Source: Sphaerisporangium sp040649355 (lineage in GTDB: Bacteria > Actinomycetota > Actinomycetes > Streptosporangiales > Streptosporangiaceae). From it: a stretch of DNA of 64,000 nt. Positions 34,605 through 44,098 of this stretch are shown here, one piece after another. Position 1 is the stretch's first letter; each line of letters opens with the position of its first letter. The stretch spans positions 124,001 to 188,000 of the forward strand of contig NZ_JBICTU010000009.1 of the NCBI RefSeq assembly GCF_043197795.1. The letters are read 5' to 3'. A model generated the notes under the pieces. That model did not search any database. It saw only the letters and a list, made by a program, of their open reading frames with translations, and had not been told where the DNA came from. The position numbers and the translations under genes are program-made.

Positions 34605-35030
34605 TCAGTCGAACGTTGGGTTCACAGCGCCCCGGACCGTACTTCCGGCCGGTTGCGCACGAACAACGGGCCTCGCTCTTGGCGGGTTCTCTCGGGAGTG
34701 CGGCGGTCGGTTCGTGGTCGTGAGTGAGCGGCTCGCCACCGATGCCATGTGCGCCTTGAAGATGTTCGCCGCGTCGGGGTTGCGGGTTCTCAGGGCGACC
34801 ATGGCGGTGAGGATGACGTCGCACAACTCGCTGTCGACGTCGTCCCAGGTGTGGGTGAGGCCCTTGCGAGGGTTCTGGCCGAGGACGCCGATGACGGCCT
34901 CGGTGACCTCGCCCGTCTCTTCCGACAGTTTCATGAACCGCAGGAGCAGTTCGACATCGGGTGCCAGCGCGCTTTCGGCGTCGAGCCAGGCCACGAGCCG
35001 GTCGACGGTTTCCCAAGCCTCGGCGTCCAT
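34605..35030 (-). CDS. MazG-like nucleotide pyrophosphohydrolase
   Basis: 141 aa. All-alpha MazG-type core (about 1-95) with the metal-binding EExxE in KLSEETGEVTEAVIG and the second acidic motif DSELCDVILTAM. Such enzymes hydrolyse NTPs or dNTPs to monophosphates. The tail after residue 100 is basic and Pro/Arg-rich without helix pattern, possibly a read-through extension. It divides from the GNAT gene to its right. Confidence 0.85.
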   Translation of the reverse strand: MDAEAWETVDRLVAWLDAESALAPDVELLLRFMKLSEETGEVTEAVIGVLGQNPRKGLTHTWDDVDSELCDVILTAMVALRTRNPDAANIFKAHMASVASRSLTTTNRPPHSRENPPRARPVVRAQPAGSTVRGAVNPTFD

Positions 35031-35122
35031 GGCCGCTCAGGATACCGCGATGATGTGGGGTGCCGTCCGGGCTGGTCTGGCGCCTGGGACTCCAACTACA
35101 TGACGCAGATTGGGAGAGATCT

Positions 35123-35602
35123 ATGACCGGAATCGCGCCCGTGATCCGTCGATATCGGGCCGACGACGCCCAAGCCACCCTGGACGTCTTCTACCGGGCG
35201 ATCCGCGTCACGGCGTCGCGCGACTACGACCCCGACCAACTCGCCGCCTGGGCATCGCCGGACATCGACCCGGCCGACTGGGCGACCTACCGGAAGGAAG
35301 CGGAAACCTGGGTGGCGGAAGTCGACGGCACGGTGGTCGGCTTCACCGACATCAACTCGACCGGGTATATCGACATGATGTTCGTCGACCCCCAAGCCGG
35401 ACGCGCTGGAGTCGCCACCGCACTCCTCGGCCGTGTGACGGAAATCGCCCGGTCCCAGGGGATAGGTGAACTCACCGTCAACGCGAGCCTCACAGCCCGG
35501 CCGTTCTTCGAACGCCGCGGCTTCACCGTCATCGCCGAGCAACGCGTAGAGCGACGCGGAAGCGTCCTGACCAACTTCCGGATGCACTCACCCCTACGGT
35601 GA
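35123..35602 (+). CDS. GNAT-family N-acetyltransferase
   Basis: 159 aa from the ATG at 35123, with GGGAGA 6 nt upstream. GNAT core: IRRYRADDAQATLDVFYRAI, then YIDMMFVDPQAGRAGVATAL, where the Q/R-x-x-G-x-A-like segment binds the acetyl-CoA pyrophosphate, and the C-terminal ARPFFERRGFTVIAEQ. Resembles YafP-type acetyltransferases. Substrate unknown. Confidence 0.92.
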   Translation: MTGIAPVIRRYRADDAQATLDVFYRAIRVTASRDYDPDQLAAWASPDIDPADWATYRKEAETWVAEVDGTVVGFTDINSTGYIDMMFVDPQAGRAGVATALLGRVTEIARSQGIGELTVNASLTARPFFERRGFTVIAEQRVERRGSVLTNFRMHSPLR

Positions 35603-35659
35603 ACGCGGAAACCCCGACAGTCGAGCAAGATCACGGTCCTGTGAGTGTTCTCGCAGGTG

Positions 35660-36481
35660 TCAGCCACCGCCCTTGGCGAAATGCTGGTAGTCCTTGGCGC
35701 CGTTGAAGTAGCCGCCCCACTGCCAGTCGTGCTTCTCGAACAGTTTGACCACGCGGTCGTCCGCGTTGATGACGCCGGGCTTGTGCAGCGGGCGCCTGGC
35801 GAACTGCCTGGCGTTGTCGTGGGCGACCGAACCGTCGGGCTCGACCCAGGGGTTCTCCCGGGGGTTGAGGTCGATGGCCCTGCCGTACGAGTGCTTGGAC
35901 CAGCTGCTGGCGCCCGTGGTCCTGCGGCAGTTGAACGCCGAGGTGTTGTCGGCCTCGATGGAGTCGAAGTCGCTGCCCTTGTAGACGTCGATCGGCACCA
36001 TGCGGGCGATCGGGTACCGCCACTCGTACAGCTGCTCGAACTGGGCGACCACGTCGTCGGTGACCCCGCGGTTGACGATCAGCTCCCCGCTGTGGGCCTT
36101 CTTGTCGAAGCCCCAGTACGTCAGCGTGACCTTCCGCAGGCTCTCGGGGGAGACCGGGCAGCCGGGCCGCCACGAATGCTTGAGCTGGCCGGCCGTCACC
36201 TCGGAGACCTTCGACGTGAAGGCCGGCGGCTCTGAGGGAGAGGGTGCCGCGGAAGCGGACGGCGTCGGGGAGCTCTCGGCTGCCGGGGAGCCCTCATCCG
36301 ACGGAGCGGACGAGGCTTCGCCGGACGGTGAGGCGGGGGCTTGGCCGGAGGGCGACGCCACTGTGGACGACGGCGGCGGTTCCGCGGTGACGCCGGAGCT
36401 GGTGCCGCACGCGGTGACGGTGGCCGACACGCAAGCCAGGGCGAGAACGCCCAGGTGGCGAAGCTTTCGTATCTCGGACAT
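35660..36481 (-). CDS. M15-family peptidase-like lipoprotein (VanY/DacB type)
   Basis: 273 aa from the ATG at 36481. Lipoprotein signal ending in VTACG (Cys about 27), then a 65-residue Ser/Pro/Glu-rich linker, then an M15C-like catalytic domain (about 100-270). The zinc motif SKHSYGRAIDLNPREN (His-x6-Asp) and the terminal KDYQHFAKG supply the zinc ligands. It would trim D-Ala-D-Ala or related stem peptides at the outer face of the membrane. A longer frame up to 36688 lacks coding character. Upstream, the divergent AAA gene has an SOS box. Confidence 0.9.
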   Translation of the reverse strand: MSEIRKLRHLGVLALACVSATVTACGTSSGVTAEPPPSSTVASPSGQAPASPSGEASSAPSDEGSPAAESSPTPSASAAPSPSEPPAFTSKVSEVTAGQLKHSWRPGCPVSPESLRKVTLTYWGFDKKAHSGELIVNRGVTDDVVAQFEQLYEWRYPIARMVPIDVYKGSDFDSIEADNTSAFNCRRTTGASSWSKHSYGRAIDLNPRENPWVEPDGSVAHDNARQFARRPLHKPGVINADDRVVKLFEKHDWQWGGYFNGAKDYQHFAKGGG

Positions 36482-36806
36482 ACGCCAGGGTAAGGGCACC
36501 CCGCCCGCGCTCGTGACGAAATCGTGATCTCGGCCGAATGTGTCGGCGTAACCAGACCGTTCGGGATCTGTGTCGCAGGTTTTACTCGGAAATCCTCGCG
36601 CACATGTTCGAGGGAGCGCTACAGTCGTGGCCATCGGATCGAACAGGGGTTCGGTCCGAGAGGTCCCAGGTGAGGGGTGGTGTGCCATGGCGTTGCTTTC
36701 CCCGCCCGCGAGGCAGGCGTGCGCCCCACCCAGATCCGCGACACGCCGTAGCCCTTTCTACGAAAATCTAGGACGGCCGCTATATCCGGTCATAAAGTCC
36801 GAGAGC
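36482..36806. promoter_or_regulatory. Divergent region between the M15 and ATPase genes
   Basis: 325 bp without a convincing gene. It holds a TACAGT hexamer (36620-36625) that fits an actinobacterial -10, a LexA-type SOS box (36639-36654) right after it, and a 150-nt leader before the ATPase start. A short ATG frame at 36688 (MALLSPPARQ) joins the ATPase frame, so an N-terminal extension is possible but looks non-homologous. Confidence 0.5.
36639..36654 (+). promoter_or_regulatory. LexA (SOS) box
   Basis: TCGAAC-N4-GTTCGG, 11 of 12 positions of the actinobacterial/Gram-positive SOS consensus TCGAAC-N4-GTTCGA. It starts 14 nt after a TACAGT -10-like hexamer, so bound LexA would cover the transcription start. 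It predicts DNA-damage induction of the ATPase gene downstream. Confidence 0.7.
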
Positions 36807-37988
36807 GTGGACCCCGTGCGCAATCCCTATGCCCCCGGTGCGGGGCAGCGCCCTCCGGAGCTTGCCGGGCGTGATCGTGAGCTGCAGCAGTTCGAGGTCG
36901 TGCTTGAGCGGGTGGCCCGTGGCCGCCCCGAGCGCAGCATGGTCCTCACCGGGCTGCGCGGCGTCGGCAAGACCGTGCTGCTCAACACCTTCAAGTCGAT
37001 GGCCATGCAGCGGCTCTGGGGCACCGGCAAGATCGAGGCCCGTCCCGAGCAGTCGATCCGCCGTCCGGTCGCCGCGGCGCTCCACATGGCGATCCGCGAG
37101 CTGGCCCCCCGCCACCGCGCCCCCGAGCGCATCGAGGAGTTCCTCGGCGTGCTCAAGGCCTTCGCCATGCGCGACCCGTCCGCGGCCAAGGGCACGTCCC
37201 ACTGGTCGCCGGCGATCGACGTCCCCGCGGGCAGGGGCCGGGCCGACTCGGGCGACCTTGAGATCGACCTCACCGAGCTTTTCGTCGACGCGGCCTCGGT
37301 CGCGACCGACCTGGGCGTCGGCGTGGCCCTGTTCATCGACGAGATGCAGGACGTGCAGGCGCCCGACATCTCCGCCCTGTGCGCCGCGTGTCACGAGCTG
37401 TCGCAGAGCGGCGGCCCGCTCATCGTGGTGGGGGCGGGTCTGCCCCACCTTCCCGGTGTGCTGAGCGCCAGCAAGAGCTATTCCGAGCGCCTGTTCCGCT
37501 ACGCGCGCATCGACCGCCTCGACCGGGAGGCCGCCGACCTCGCCCTGATCGCCCCCGCCGAGCGTGAGCAGGTCGAGTTCACCCAAGAGGCGCTCGACGC
37601 GTTGTACGAGGCGGCCGACGGCTATCCCTATTTCGTCCAGGCCTACGGCAAGGTCGCCTGGGATCTCGCTCCCGGCAGTCCCATCACGGCCGAGGACATC
37701 AGGGTCGCCTCTCCCGAAGCCGAGGAGGAGCTGGCGGTCGGGTTCTTCGGGAGCCGTTACGAGCGCGCCACTCCCGCCGAACGCGACTACATGCACGCCA
37801 TGGCCTCCGTCGGCGACGAGCCCGTGCCGACGTCCGACGTCGCCGAGCTGCTCGGGCGCAAGCCGTCCAGCCTGTCTCCGGCCCGCGACAGCCTCATCAA
37901 GAAGGGACTCATCTTCAGCGCCGAGCGCGGCCTGATCGCCTTCACCGTGCCGCACTTCGGCAAGTTCCTCCGAGCGCAGCCGCTGTAG
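36807..37988 (+). CDS. AAA/ORC-Cdc6-like ATP-binding protein, likely SOS-controlled
   Basis: 393 aa from the GTG at 36807, with GAGAG 1 nt before; another GTG lies 3 codons on. Opens PELAGRDRELQQFE, then Walker A in LTGLRGVGKTVLL and Walker B VALFIDEMQDV, sensor-like VVGAGLPHL, and a C-terminal winged-helix-like region (about 310-390, VAELLGRKPSSLSPARDSL). The layout matches ATPases of the Orc1/Cdc6-STAND type that bind DNA. Conserved in many actinobacteria without an assigned role. The SOS box upstream points to DNA-damage response or mobile-element control (inference). Confidence 0.8.
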   Translation: MDPVRNPYAPGAGQRPPELAGRDRELQQFEVVLERVARGRPERSMVLTGLRGVGKTVLLNTFKSMAMQRLWGTGKIEARPEQSIRRPVAAALHMAIRELAPRHRAPERIEEFLGVLKAFAMRDPSAAKGTSHWSPAIDVPAGRGRADSGDLEIDLTELFVDAASVATDLGVGVALFIDEMQDVQAPDISALCAACHELSQSGGPLIVVGAGLPHLPGVLSASKSYSERLFRYARIDRLDREAADLALIAPAEREQVEFTQEALDALYEAADGYPYFVQAYGKVAWDLAPGSPITAEDIRVASPEAEEELAVGFFGSRYERATPAERDYMHAMASVGDEPVPTSDVAELLGRKPSSLSPARDSLIKKGLIFSAERGLIAFTVPHFGKFLRAQPL

Positions 37989-38040
37989 GCCGCGCCGGGT
38001 CCCACAAGCCGAGCGCGGTCTTCTGCGCTCCCATTGATCT

Positions 38041-38080
38041 CTCTACGGCTTTCTAGAGGGGAAGCTAGAGAGCCGTAGAG
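38041..38080. terminator. Long imperfect inverted repeat between convergent genes
   Basis: Arms CTCTACGGCTTTCTAG and CTAGAGAGCCGTAGAG pair over 16 bp with one wobble and an 8-nt loop. It sits between the ATPase stop (37988) and the MauE-like stop (38184), so it is probably a bidirectional terminator. CTAG-rich echoes continue to 38185 (GTCTAGGGGTTTCTAGC). Confidence 0.55.
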
Positions 38081-38183
38081 AGTCGTATTCGCGGTGCCGA
38101 GCATCGGAAGGCCGCGAGGTGTGCGGGCGCGAGGGCCAGGCTGGGGCCTTCGCGCCCGCCTTGATTAGATTGTCTAGGGGTTT

Positions 38184-39026
38184 CTAGCGCGTGGCCGATA
38201 GGCCAGTAGATTCGTGCAGAGTCCCGCCGGTCCCCTCGGCCCCGACCACGGCCACCCGTACGGGCGGACGCCGCCCGCTGAGGTACACGGCGAAGACGAC
38301 CTCGGCCTTGGCCCCCGCGGCGGTGCGCCCGGGGTAGACGAAGAACCGCCAGCACAGCTCGCGCCAGGTGTCCTCCGGCTCCCCGGAGACGAGCAGCGCC
38401 GCGTGCGACCGCCACTCGCTGCTCGACCGCAGGCGCGAGAGGGTCCTCGCGGCCGGTACGGGCCGCTGCTCGCAGGGCGCGCGATACCTGACGCGCGCGA
38501 TCGCCTCCTCCAACTCGGTGGAGAGGACGGACAGCAGCGCGACGCCGGCGGCGAGCGCGATCGCCAGATCCCAGGAAAGCCCGGACAGGACATCGGCGCC
38601 CGTTACGGGAACGAGCGTGACCGTCACCGCCATCGCGGTCAGCACGACGGCCCGGCCGATCGCGCGAAGGCCCACCGGCGAGCCGCTCGCCTCGCCGAAG
38701 CAGCCGCACCCCACATCGGGCCGCCGGCGGCGCAGCTCCCACAGCACGTACGTGGCGAGGGCGAAGAACGCGATCGTCCCCCACCGGGGCAGCGGGCTGC
38801 GGGTGAGCACCAGACCGCAGGCGAGCGTGGTCTCAACGGTGGCACAGAAGATCAGCACAGGCTTGCGCCAGCGTTCGGGGACGAGCATCGCGGGGCCGAG
38901 CCGGCTGAGACCGCCGGGCTCGGCGTCGGTCCCGGCAGTCGCGATCTTGGCAACGCTTCCGAGGACGAGAAGCAGTACGAGGAGCGTGAGTGCGGCGGCG
39001 GCGAGCGTTGCGACCTCCACGGTCAC
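38184..39026 (-). CDS. MauE/DoxX-like membrane protein with CGCF motif
   Basis: 280 aa from the GTG at 39026, overlapping the stop of the upstream gene (GTGA). Four membrane helices in the first 170 residues, with the signature VGCGCFGEASGSP between helices 3 and 4 as in MauE-type proteins that handle disulfides. The C-terminal ~110 residues are soluble and cytoplasmic (EWRSHAALLVSGEPEDTWRE), an unusual extension. Related proteins support disulfide formation in exported proteins; the Cys-rich partner next door fits this (inference). Confidence 0.75.
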   Translation of the reverse strand: MTVEVATLAAAALTLLVLLLVLGSVAKIATAGTDAEPGGLSRLGPAMLVPERWRKPVLIFCATVETTLACGLVLTRSPLPRWGTIAFFALATYVLWELRRRRPDVGCGCFGEASGSPVGLRAIGRAVVLTAMAVTVTLVPVTGADVLSGLSWDLAIALAAGVALLSVLSTELEEAIARVRYRAPCEQRPVPAARTLSRLRSSSEWRSHAALLVSGEPEDTWRELCWRFFVYPGRTAAGAKAEVVFAVYLSGRRPPVRVAVVGAEGTGGTLHESTGLSATR

Positions 39027-39964
39027 CCCAATCCGACACGGGCGTTGAAGCATCCCTTGGCGAGGTCTCCACCGAGCTCGACGAAGGAGACCGGTGACAG
39101 TTCCACGATTCGGCCCCGTGGCGAGGTGCCGCATTCCACGCACCGGTCGCAGAAGCGCCCCGCCATACATCCGCAGGCGACGATCGGCAAGACCAGGGCG
39201 CGGCTTTCACACACGTTGCCGACGTAGAGCATCGAGCCCAGCGCGAGATAGGGCAGACCGGTGCACGACACCCCCGCGTCCTCGCAGCCGGAATCGGCAC
39301 GTTCCAACATCGGGTACGCGGCTCCGGCCTCCCCGTCGTCGAAGGCGTCCGACCAGGCGGCGGCTCCGGAGATCCTCGACTGGATCCCGCCGTACGCGGG
39401 CGGGGGAGGCGGCACGGCGGTCGCCCGGTAGGCGGGCTGCGAGGTCGCGGGGAGCCGCGCGAAGGTCGTACCCTCCACCCGCGTTCCGATGGCGTCGAAC
39501 AGGAAGCCCGGTTCGAGCTGCGGATGCCGTACGCGAAGGCGTCCCGAGGCCCCGTAGGGGATCACGACCGTACGAGTGCCCCGGTGCGGCCCGCAGTCGA
39601 GCTCGACCGTCAGGTCCCTGCGTTCCGTGCCCAGGGAGAGGATCACGCCCGTGATGCGCGTGACGTCACCCCAGAGACGTTCGGCCACGCGGCCGGACTG
39701 CCGGGCCCGGATGACGACGCGGGCGCCGACGGGGAGCTCGGCCGGTACGACCGGCCGGCCGTGCCAGGCCGTGGCCCACGGCGCGATGACCAGGCGCTCC
39801 TCCACGCCTTCGGAGTTCTCCAGGATGACGAGGTGCGGGCTGATGTCGAGGATCTCGCCGGTCACCCCGCTGAGCGCCGGGCGCTCTTCCACCTCGGCCT
39901 GCGGCGGGACGCCGCTCCGGCCGAGTGCGGCGGATGCCAGCGCATAGCGACGCTCAACTCCCAT
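39023..39964 (-). CDS. Hypothetical protein with C-terminal double-psi-beta-barrel-like Cys-rich domain
   Basis: 313 aa. The N-terminal part (about 30-165) looks like two small beta-barrel domains (GVTGEILDISPHLVILE, LPVGARVVIRARQSGR). A Pro-rich linker follows, then a C-terminal domain (about 225-310) with eight or more cysteines (CEDAGVSCTG, VACGCMAGRFCDRCVECG) and GRIVELSPVSFVELGGDL. This ending resembles the RlpA-like double-psi beta-barrel, where an SPxAF helix-turn follows a Gly-Arg strand. No signal peptide is visible. Co-translated with the MauE-like gene. Function unknown; family call is tentative. Confidence 0.6.
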   Translation of the reverse strand: MGVERRYALASAALGRSGVPPQAEVEERPALSGVTGEILDISPHLVILENSEGVEERLVIAPWATAWHGRPVVPAELPVGARVVIRARQSGRVAERLWGDVTRITGVILSLGTERRDLTVELDCGPHRGTRTVVIPYGASGRLRVRHPQLEPGFLFDAIGTRVEGTTFARLPATSQPAYRATAVPPPPPAYGGIQSRISGAAAWSDAFDDGEAGAAYPMLERADSGCEDAGVSCTGLPYLALGSMLYVGNVCESRALVLPIVACGCMAGRFCDRCVECGTSPRGRIVELSPVSFVELGGDLAKGCFNARVGLG

Positions 39965-40260
39965 CGGCCCCTCCCCGGTTGCCGTCGCGAGTTTCCTCGG
40001 TCGTCCGCTAGCGTCACACGGTTCGCCACCGGCACCGGCTCTGGCGGGGCGATTTTTTCCCCCCGTATCAGTGCGCGTAGCAAATTACCTACTCCAGGAT
40101 GAACTACTCGCCGCCCCACGGGGTCACCCGACTGTAACGATCTTTGCCGTTGACGGGGCGAAACCTGGATTGAGGATCAGCCGCATTATGGCTTCCGGCT
40201 GCGATTCTGACCACGAGATTCGAATGAATCATGGCCCTTCGTCATGGCACCGGTGATCGC
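39965..40260. other. Intergenic region before the ECF sigma gene
   Basis: 296 bp between divergent genes. It holds a T6C6 homopolymer junction (about 40052-40064) and a TTGACG at 40150-40155 without a convincing -10. No riboswitch, RNA or clear operator recognised. Confidence 0.3.
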
Positions 40261-40779
40261 ATGAGCGGTAAAGACGAGGAGTTCCGCGAGTACGTGGTTG
40301 CCCGCGGTCCTGCACTGTTGCGCGTGGCGTACCAGCTGACCGGCCAGCCCGCCGACGCGGAGGACCTGCTTCAGGCCGCCCTGGCCAAGACCTACCTCGC
40401 CTGGGACCGCATCAACGACAGGGCCTCGCTCGACGGATACGTGCGCCGGGCCATGGTCAACATCAACATCTCGTGGTGGCGGCGCAGGAAGCTGGAGGAG
40501 TACCCGTCGGAGGAGCTGCCGGAGACCCCGGTCAGGGACGGCCCTAGCCCCGGGGAGATCCACGAGCTGCTGGAGGAGGCGATCAACCGGCTGCCCACCC
40601 GGCAGCGTACGGCGATCGTGCTGCGCTACTACGAGGACATGAGCGAGCCGGAGATCGCCAAGGCCCTCGGCATCAGCATCGGCACCGTGAAGAGCACGGT
40701 GTCGCGCGCGATGGCGAAGCTCCGCGGCGATCTGGTCATCGTGGAGTCCCGGCAGCCCGAGGTCCAGGCCCACTTATGA
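40261..40779 (+). CDS. ECF RNA polymerase sigma factor, SigE family (TIGR02983-like)
   Basis: 172 aa from the ATG at 40261. Sigma-2 region: FREYVVARGPALLRVAYQLT and AEDLLQAALAKTYLAWDRI; sigma-4 region: INRLPTRQRTAIVLRYYED and SIGTVKSTVSRAMAKLR, the promoter -35 recognition helix. This subfamily (small, often called SigE-like in actinomycetes) usually lacks a neighbouring classical anti-sigma gene, and none is seen here. Its targets are unknown. Confidence 0.92.
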   Translation: MSGKDEEFREYVVARGPALLRVAYQLTGQPADAEDLLQAALAKTYLAWDRINDRASLDGYVRRAMVNINISWWRRRKLEEYPSEELPETPVRDGPSPGEIHELLEEAINRLPTRQRTAIVLRYYEDMSEPEIAKALGISIGTVKSTVSRAMAKLRGDLVIVESRQPEVQAHL

Positions 40780-40836
40780 CGGATCCCGGGCTACTCACGA
40801 CGGATCCCGGGCTACCTATGGCGTATCCCGGGCTAC
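40777..40836. repeat. Three near-tandem copies of a GGATCCCGGGCTAC unit
   Basis: The unit CGACGGATCCCGGGCTAC recurs about every 21 bp from 40777, the third copy diverged (GGCGTATCCCGGGCTAC), with a fading fourth echo to about 40862. It fills the space between the sigma factor stop and the acyl-CoA synthetase start. Origin looks like slippage. Confidence 0.6.
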
Positions 40837-40952
40837 GGGCTCGGCACCTGGCTACGGGCTTGCGCACGGGTCGCGGGCCTGGTCGCTGGTCCGACCGAGC
40901 GCTTGTCTCAGGACCGTCCCCGGGCCAGACTCGGAAAGCGGAGGTGGCACTG

Positions 40953-42528
<1,576 letters not shown>

Positions 42529-42548
<20 letters not shown>

Positions 42549-43059
42549 CCACGCCAGGTTCGACGGCGCCAGGTTCGACGGCGCCAGGTTCGACGGCGCC
42601 GGCGGTGGCGCACGGCCGTACGACGTCGCGGATGATCCGCAGGGCGCTCAGGAACGTCTCCAGCTGATCGGGAGCCAGCAGGCCCGTGAACCAGGTCTCG
42701 ATGTCCTTGAGGTGCTCGGGGATGACCGCCTCCAGGCGGGCGACGCCGGCGTCGGTCAGCGTGGCGTAGGACGCGCGCCGGTCGCTGGCACAGGCCACGC
42801 GCTCGACCAGCCCCTCGCGCTCCAGCCTGTCGACGACCCGGGTCACCCCGCTGGTCGAGAGCGACGTCTGGGCCGCCAGGTCGCTCATGCGCAGCCTGCG
42901 CGCGGGGGATCGCGCCAGGCGGATCAGGGTCTCGCAGTCGATTTCGGACAGCCCTGCCTCCGCGAAGACGGGGTTCATCTTGGCCGCCAGCCCGGAGTGG
43001 ACCTCGGAGAGCAGGCCCATCGCGGTGAGCCTTGGATCATCAGCTGGAATCACGTTCAT
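42529..43059 (-). CDS. MarR-family transcriptional regulator
   Basis: 176 aa. Winged helix-turn-helix core (about 45-130): SEIDCETLIRLARSP, MSDLAAQTSLSTSGVTRVVD and RLEREGLVERVACASDRRAS with the wing. Dimer helices flank it. The C-terminal 20 residues carry GAVEPGAVEPGAVEPG, encoded by three exact 15-bp repeats (about 42552-42596), an unusual tail for the family. Divergent from the YceI gene, which is probably its target; a 14-bp palindrome lies between them. Confidence 0.92.
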
Positions 43060-43083
43060 AGTCTAGACGACGTTAGTTGACGT

Positions 43084-43097
43084 GAGGAATATTCCTC
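43084..43097. promoter_or_regulatory. Palindromic operator candidate between marR and yceI
   Basis: GAGGAATATTCCTC is a perfect 14-bp palindrome in the 101-bp divergent gap, 25 bp from the MarR start. MarR proteins bind such sites in their own promoter. It could overlap both promoters. AGTTGACG at 43075-43082 is a possible -35. Confidence 0.55.
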
Positions 43098-43160
43098 GTG
43101 TAGACATCTGTTGGAGAAGACATCCGCACGGCAACTACTCGTTTCACGGAGAGATGGCAC

Positions 43161-43724
43161 ATGAGCACTCGCGCCTGGGAAGGCCTCACGATCCCCGAGC
43201 CCGGCACCTTCGACCTGGATGTCGCGCACACCCGCATCGGCTTCAGTGCCAAGCACATGATGGTGAGCAAGGTCCGCGGCCGGTTCGGGGAGTTCTCCGG
43301 AAGCGTTACGATCGCCGAGAACCCGCTTGATTCGTCGGCCGAGCTGACCATCCAGTCCGCCAGCATCGACACCGGTAGCGCCGACCGCGACACGCACCTG
43401 CGCAGCGACGACTTCCTGTCGGTGGACAAGTTCCCCGAGCTCACCTTCCGGAGCACCCGCGTCGTCAGCCACTCCGGCGACGAGCTCGTGGTCGCCGGTG
43501 ACCTCACGATCCGTGACGTCACCAAGGAGGTCACGCTCAAGGTCGAGTACGGCGGCGCCGGCACCAACCCCTGGGGCCAGGAGCTCTTCGGCTTCGACAT
43601 CGAGACCGAGATCGAGCGCGAGGAGTTCGGCCTCACCTGGAACGTCGCACTGGAGACGGGCGGCGTCCTGGTCGGCAAGAAGATCAAGATTGAGATCGAG
43701 GGCGAGGCCACTCGCCGCGCCTGA
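43161..43724 (+). CDS. YceI-family lipocalin-like protein
   Basis: 187 aa, GGAGAG 9 nt upstream of the ATG. YceI signatures: FDLDVAHTRIGFSAKHMMVSK shortened to DVAHTRIGFSAKH, RDTHLRSDDFLSVDKFPELTF (HLRSDDFLSVDKFPELTF visible) and DLTIRDVTKEVTL. The family forms a beta-barrel binding polyisoprenoid or fatty-acyl chains. No signal peptide, so cytoplasmic, as in most actinobacterial members. Probably controlled by the divergent MarR regulator. Confidence 0.95.
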   Translation: MSTRAWEGLTIPEPGTFDLDVAHTRIGFSAKHMMVSKVRGRFGEFSGSVTIAENPLDSSAELTIQSASIDTGSADRDTHLRSDDFLSVDKFPELTFRSTRVVSHSGDELVVAGDLTIRDVTKEVTLKVEYGGAGTNPWGQELFGFDIETEIEREEFGLTWNVALETGGVLVGKKIKIEIEGEATRRA

Positions 43725-43785
43725 TCGTCGGGAGGACTCCGGCGAGTCTGATCCGGTGAAGAGCGAGGTCCTGCGGTGACCCGCA

Positions 43786-43830
43786 CTTCCCACACTCTGT
43801 ATCCACAGGCTGTGGATACAGAGTGTGGGA
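43786..43830. repeat. Perfect 22-bp inverted repeat, 1-nt centre
   Basis: Arms 43786-43807 and 43809-43830 are exact reverse complements around one base. Each arm contains GTATCCACAG, one base away from a DnaA-box (TTATCCACA). It lies 62 bp after yceI. A terminator is possible, but there is no T-run and the loop is too short for an easy RNA hairpin; a protein-binding dyad is also possible. Confidence 0.6.
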
Positions 43831-44098
43831 AACCTCTCTCCTCTTCGGCGGGGACACGCCGATCCACGGCACCACCCCTGGCCGACCAGCGCCTGACCAG
43901 GCGAATTGCGGAGAATGCCAGGGGACGATCAGCGACGGACCGGGGCAACAGCGAGAGATCGGCCGACCGGCTGCTCGGGAGGAAGCGTCCCTTCCACGAC
44001 ATGTTCGGCCGCCACGGCGAATCCACTTTGCCGCCTAGCATCAAGGCCGGTACTCTGTGCTGAGCCAGTCGGCCTCCCAGCGAGCCGACGGGTCATCA
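43831..44098. other. Gene-free region with probable tRNA promoter
   Basis: No convincing protein gene. TTGCCG (44028-44033), 17-nt spacer and TACTCT (44051-44056) form a credible housekeeping promoter for tRNA-Ser, with transcription starting about 35 nt before the tRNA. Confidence 0.5.

Noticed and set aside
40776..40952. 59-residue N-terminal extension of the acyl-CoA synthetase
   Set aside because: Encoded by short DNA repeats, and a strong ribosome binding site precedes the internal ATG.
43786..43830. Transposon terminal inverted repeats
   Set aside because: The arms are adjacent, not flanking a transposase, and no target duplication is seen.
43776..44063. 95-aa open frame between yceI and tRNA-Ser
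   Set aside because: It crosses the inverted repeat and the tRNA promoter; low-complexity Arg/Ser composition.
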